Shown here in pieces: positions 61,660-64,000 of a DNA stretch of 64,000 bases (within the stretch, counting starts at the first letter, position 1; every line of letters starts with the position of its first letter). Under the pieces are notes generated by a model. The model was not told where the DNA came from. It did not search any database and was given only the letters and a program-made list of their open reading frames with translations. The position numbers and the translations under genes are program-made. Source of the stretch: Lentzea sp. NBRC 105346 (GTDB lineage Bacteria > Actinomycetota > Actinomycetes > Mycobacteriales > Pseudonocardiaceae); the NCBI RefSeq assembly GCF_030269605.1, contig NZ_BSTQ01000004.1:124001-188000 (forward strand), written 5' to 3'.

Positions 61660-62792
61660 GCCTTGCCCTTCAGAAGTTCAGCGGCCGCGACGGCACAGGA
61701 TCGGTTGCGGGAGACGCCGGCGCGGCCGAGGATCTCGAACCACGGGGTCTCGGCACCGCAACCGCATTCCTCGTGCAGCACGGCGAGGTCGCCCATGAGC
61801 ACGCTCTGCGCGGGCGCGGAGGTGATGTACGGAGAGACGAACTGGAGGTAGCCGGGCTTACCGAACCCGTTGACCTGCAACGTCTTCACGTCGCGGGTCA
61901 GTGCCCGCGACCAGGTGGGGACGTGCAGGTTGTGGTGCGCGCACTCGAGGTACGGGATCGAGTGCTCGACCGAGCCGTAGCCGTCGCGGATCCGCTCGTC
62001 CGGGATGCCGAGCTGGTCGATGATCTTCGCACGCATGTCGGCCTTGCTGATCTGCTTGTCCGCGTTGGTCTTCCAGCCGCCGCCGAACAGCACGAGCGAC
62101 CGCTCGTTCAACCGCAGTGGCGGCAACCCCATGGCGCGCATCCGGTCCAGCGTGAAGCTGAGGAACGCGGGGAAGCCGAAGATCCGCACCGGCAGGCCGT
62201 CGTCGGCGAACCGCTGCAGCGCGCGGATGGCGCCGAACGCGTCGAACTCGTGCCCGCTGCCGGTGTGGGCCAGGCCGTAGTCGACCGACGCGACCGGCGC
62301 GAAGTCCGTCATGAACTGGCCGGTGAACGAGCTGCCGAGCTGCACGTTGGGCGTCGGCTGGTTGGTGTAGAGCAGGTAGTGCACGGGCTCGCGGTCGTCG
62401 ATCCAGCCGTAGTGGTCGTAGATCCGCGCGACCATGCGCTGCCCGGCCTTCAGCGTCCAGGAGTCCCAGAACATCTGCGACTTCTGCCCGGTCGTGCCCG
62501 AGCTGGTCGCGTGCACCGCGACCTGGCTGTGCGGGATCGACATGATCTCGTGCATCTTGAAGAAGTTCGCGTGCACGTAGGGCTGTTCGGAGACGTGGTT
62601 GACGGGCAGGCCGTTCCACAGCGAGCGGAAGAACGGCGACCGGCGGGCGTGCCACTGGTTCGACTGGTCCATCGCCTGCAGGAACAGCGCGTCGTCGCTG
62701 TGGTCGTACGGGTCGGCGATGTCGCACAGCCGTTGCACGGCACCGAGCTCGCCGAGGTCCGGCACGGTCACCGGGCCGAGGTGGGGGTTCAC
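61656..62792 (-). CDS. LuxE-like acyl-protein synthetase
   Basis: A 378-residue protein. The start is the GTG at 62792, overlapping the previous gene's stop (GTGA). It has the LuxE layout: ATSSGTTGQKSQMFWD (ATP loop), LVLFGGGWKTNADKQISK (GGWK motif seen in LuxE), GYGSVEHSIPYLEC and FEILGRAGVSRNR. LuxE adenylates a fatty acid and transfers the acyl group to its own residue before handing it to LuxC. No luxA/B luciferase is present, so bioluminescence is not implied; an acyl aldehyde biosynthetic role is. Confidence 0.87.
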   Translation of the reverse strand: MNPHLGPVTVPDLGELGAVQRLCDIADPYDHSDDALFLQAMDQSNQWHARRSPFFRSLWNGLPVNHVSEQPYVHANFFKMHEIMSIPHSQVAVHATSSGTTGQKSQMFWDSWTLKAGQRMVARIYDHYGWIDDREPVHYLLYTNQPTPNVQLGSSFTGQFMTDFAPVASVDYGLAHTGSGHEFDAFGAIRALQRFADDGLPVRIFGFPAFLSFTLDRMRAMGLPPLRLNERSLVLFGGGWKTNADKQISKADMRAKIIDQLGIPDERIRDGYGSVEHSIPYLECAHHNLHVPTWSRALTRDVKTLQVNGFGKPGYLQFVSPYITSAPAQSVLMGDLAVLHEECGCGAETPWFEILGRAGVSRNRSCAVAAAELLKGKA

Positions 62793-63922
62793 CGGAAGAC
62801 TCCGTTGGTGTTGAGGAACTTCTGCGTCCACAGGTCGATGTACTGCTCGGCGAACGGCCGGAACGCGGCGTCGATCTGCAGGCCGCGGAAGTCCAGCGGC
62901 TGCATGGTCCGCGCCATGACGACGTAGTCGTGCCAGGCGTCGCCGTCACGGCGCATGCCGGGGTACATCGCGACGGGCAGGAACCCGTGCCCCAGGAACG
63001 TGGACAGCTCGTGGAAGGAGTAGAGCGGGACGAGCGTCTCGATGTAGAACGCGCCGAAGCCGTTCAGCTCGTCGATCAGCTTGTCGAGGTGCGGCGCCAC
63101 GTCGTGCGGAGACGGGGTCGCGCCGATCAACGTGCAGTAGCCGTCCTTGCGGCTCAGGTGCGCGTACACCTGGTACTCGCCGCCGGCGGCCGCGAGCAGC
63201 ACGTTCGGCTTGTGCAGCGGGTAGAACCGGCGCACCGGGTCGATCATGGTGCTCTCGAAGTGCCGCAACACGAACTGCGGCGCGTCGATCAGTTCGATCG
63301 GCCCCGAGCTCTCGGCGGACGTGGTCTCCGTCTCCGGGACCAGCTCGGGGAACTCCGGCAGGCCAACGGTCTCGTGCACGGTCCTGAGCAGCGGGCCGAG
63401 GCTCGCGGGCGCCTTGTGCACCGGGTGGCGGTTCTCCAGCACACCGTCGCGGTAGCGGGCCAGCAGCGCCATCGTCTCGTGCCGCTCGGCCTTGCGCAGG
63501 TTCGGGAAGATCCCGAGCGCGTGGAATCCGTTGCGCAGGCAGATCCGCTGCGGCGCGGTCGCGGTGGTGCGCGCGGTGCCGTAGACCGAGTCGACGTCGC
63601 CGTCAGCGAGCATGACGTCGGCGAGCCGGCCGACCGCGTGGTGCGCGATGCCGCCGCCGCGGTGCTCCGGGTCGACGACGAGACCCTGCAGCTTGCCCAT
63701 CCGGTCGGCCGGCTCGACCGTGCCCATGATGGAGGCGACGATCTTGCCGTGCTCGCGGGCGACGAGCCAGGTCGTCGTCGGGTTGCCGATCTCCTTCGCC
63801 ATGACCTCGGGGTCGGTGCCCAACGGCAGGGCGTACGTGGCGCCGTACACGCGACGGTAGAGTCGCAATAGTTGATCTAGGTCATCGAGCCTGGCAGGCT
63901 CGAACTCGGGTACCAAAGCCAT
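62789..63922 (-). CDS. GNAT acetyltransferase with C-terminal extension, first gene of operon
   Basis: A 377-residue protein. The N-terminal 160 residues are a GNAT domain (LQGLVVDPEHRGGGIAHHAVGRL, motif A RGGGIA; then VYGTARTTATAPQRICLRNGF). The remaining 210 residues hold no motif I know, though the last stretch (YVVMARTMQPLDFRGLQ) may be a second, degenerate GNAT-like half. The ATG at 63922 has GGAGG only one base upstream, so a TTG at 63916 (seven bases of spacing) is the better ribosome-supported start. It likely N-acylates or acetylates the operon's amine product. Confidence 0.8.
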   Translation of the reverse strand: MALVPEFEPARLDDLDQLLRLYRRVYGATYALPLGTDPEVMAKEIGNPTTTWLVAREHGKIVASIMGTVEPADRMGKLQGLVVDPEHRGGGIAHHAVGRLADVMLADGDVDSVYGTARTTATAPQRICLRNGFHALGIFPNLRKAERHETMALLARYRDGVLENRHPVHKAPASLGPLLRTVHETVGLPEFPELVPETETTSAESSGPIELIDAPQFVLRHFESTMIDPVRRFYPLHKPNVLLAAAGGEYQVYAHLSRKDGYCTLIGATPSPHDVAPHLDKLIDELNGFGAFYIETLVPLYSFHELSTFLGHGFLPVAMYPGMRRDGDAWHDYVVMARTMQPLDFRGLQIDAAFRPFAEQYIDLWTQKFLNTNGVFR

Positions 63923-64000
63923 TCCTCCGGGGGGCGAGGTTGGCGCGTTTGTTGCGCACGAAATAAGCCGGCACACCGAGAGGCCGACTCGACTTGCTGG

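Noticed and set aside
59236-61851. Long plus-strand open frame of 871 codons opposite the LuxC fusion
   Set aside because: High GC content in the third codon position of minus-strand genes leaves long antisense frames without stops. The product is Arg/Ala/His-rich, lacks motifs and has no ribosome-binding site.

Overview
This 64 kb window is GC-rich (roughly 70% by eye). It carries many GTG and TTG starts, several apparently leaderless genes and many secreted hydrolases. Together with an F420-type (DDN family) reductase, a Pls/PosA-type synthetase, and DasR-like and MerR-like operators, this points to a filamentous actinobacterium. My best guess is Pseudonocardiaceae (the Lentzea / Saccharothrix / Amycolatopsis neighbourhood). 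That placement is inference from gene content, not a database result. I recognise no rRNA, tRNA, CRISPR array, insertion sequence, prophage or replication origin, so the window reads as ordinary chromosome with accessory islands.

Layout. 1-5 kb: the 3' part of a cyclopropane-fatty-acid synthase-type methyltransferase, a secreted M28 peptidase, two small exported proteins and a PDZ-less HtrA-like protease. 5-7 kb: a PAS-GGDEF-EAL protein with decayed catalytic motifs. 7-11 kb: an acetyltransferase, an SsuD-like FMN monooxygenase, an FAD/NAD(P)-binding protein and an FMN reductase. 11-15 kb: two tandem trypsins and an FAD dehydrogenase. 15-19 kb: small housekeeping or unknown genes, an ADP-ribosylglycohydrolase, a DDN-type reductase and an aldo/keto reductase. 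19-24 kb: a large secreted subtilisin facing a small lipoprotein that resembles the subtilisin's own propeptide, then a hydrolase and MerR regulator pair. 24-31 kb: an unknown protein, an MscS channel, an M1 aminopeptidase and an NRPS-like Pls-family synthetase whose specificity residues look lysine-like. 31-35 kb: a two-component system with a DUF4153-type membrane protein. 35-42 kb: RecD2 helicase, a hydrolase with a 46-residue small protein, a zinc carboxypeptidase, a beta-lactamase-family hydrolase and a GH18 chitinase under two DasR-like operators. 42-50 kb: two divergent LuxR-type regulators, an Ada-AlkA fusion, and a DNA adenine-methylase / Ser-Thr kinase operon divergent from a PP2C phosphatase. 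50-56 kb: a hydrolase, a MocR-type regulator, an SDR/TetR pair, CobF, a frameshifted membrane protein and a lipoprotein.

56-64 kb: the most unusual part is a five-gene minus-strand operon with overlapping or abutting genes. In transcription order it is a long GNAT acetyltransferase, a LuxE-like acyl-protein synthetase, a LuxC-type acyl reductase fused to a second LuxE/PaaK-type adenylating domain, a third PaaK-like ligase and an MFS exporter. It has the fatty-acid-reductase half of a lux operon but no luciferase, which suggests a pathway that activates a carboxylic acid, reduces it to an aldehyde, and modifies and exports the product.

Many genes act outside the cell (M28, HtrA-like, two trypsins, subtilisin, M14, streptogrisin, chitinase, serine hydrolase), fitting a saprophytic, chitin- and protein-degrading life. 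At least five intergenic sites carry long, near-perfect inverted repeats, several placed as bidirectional terminators. Two of these share the same core sequence and look like members of a repeat family.
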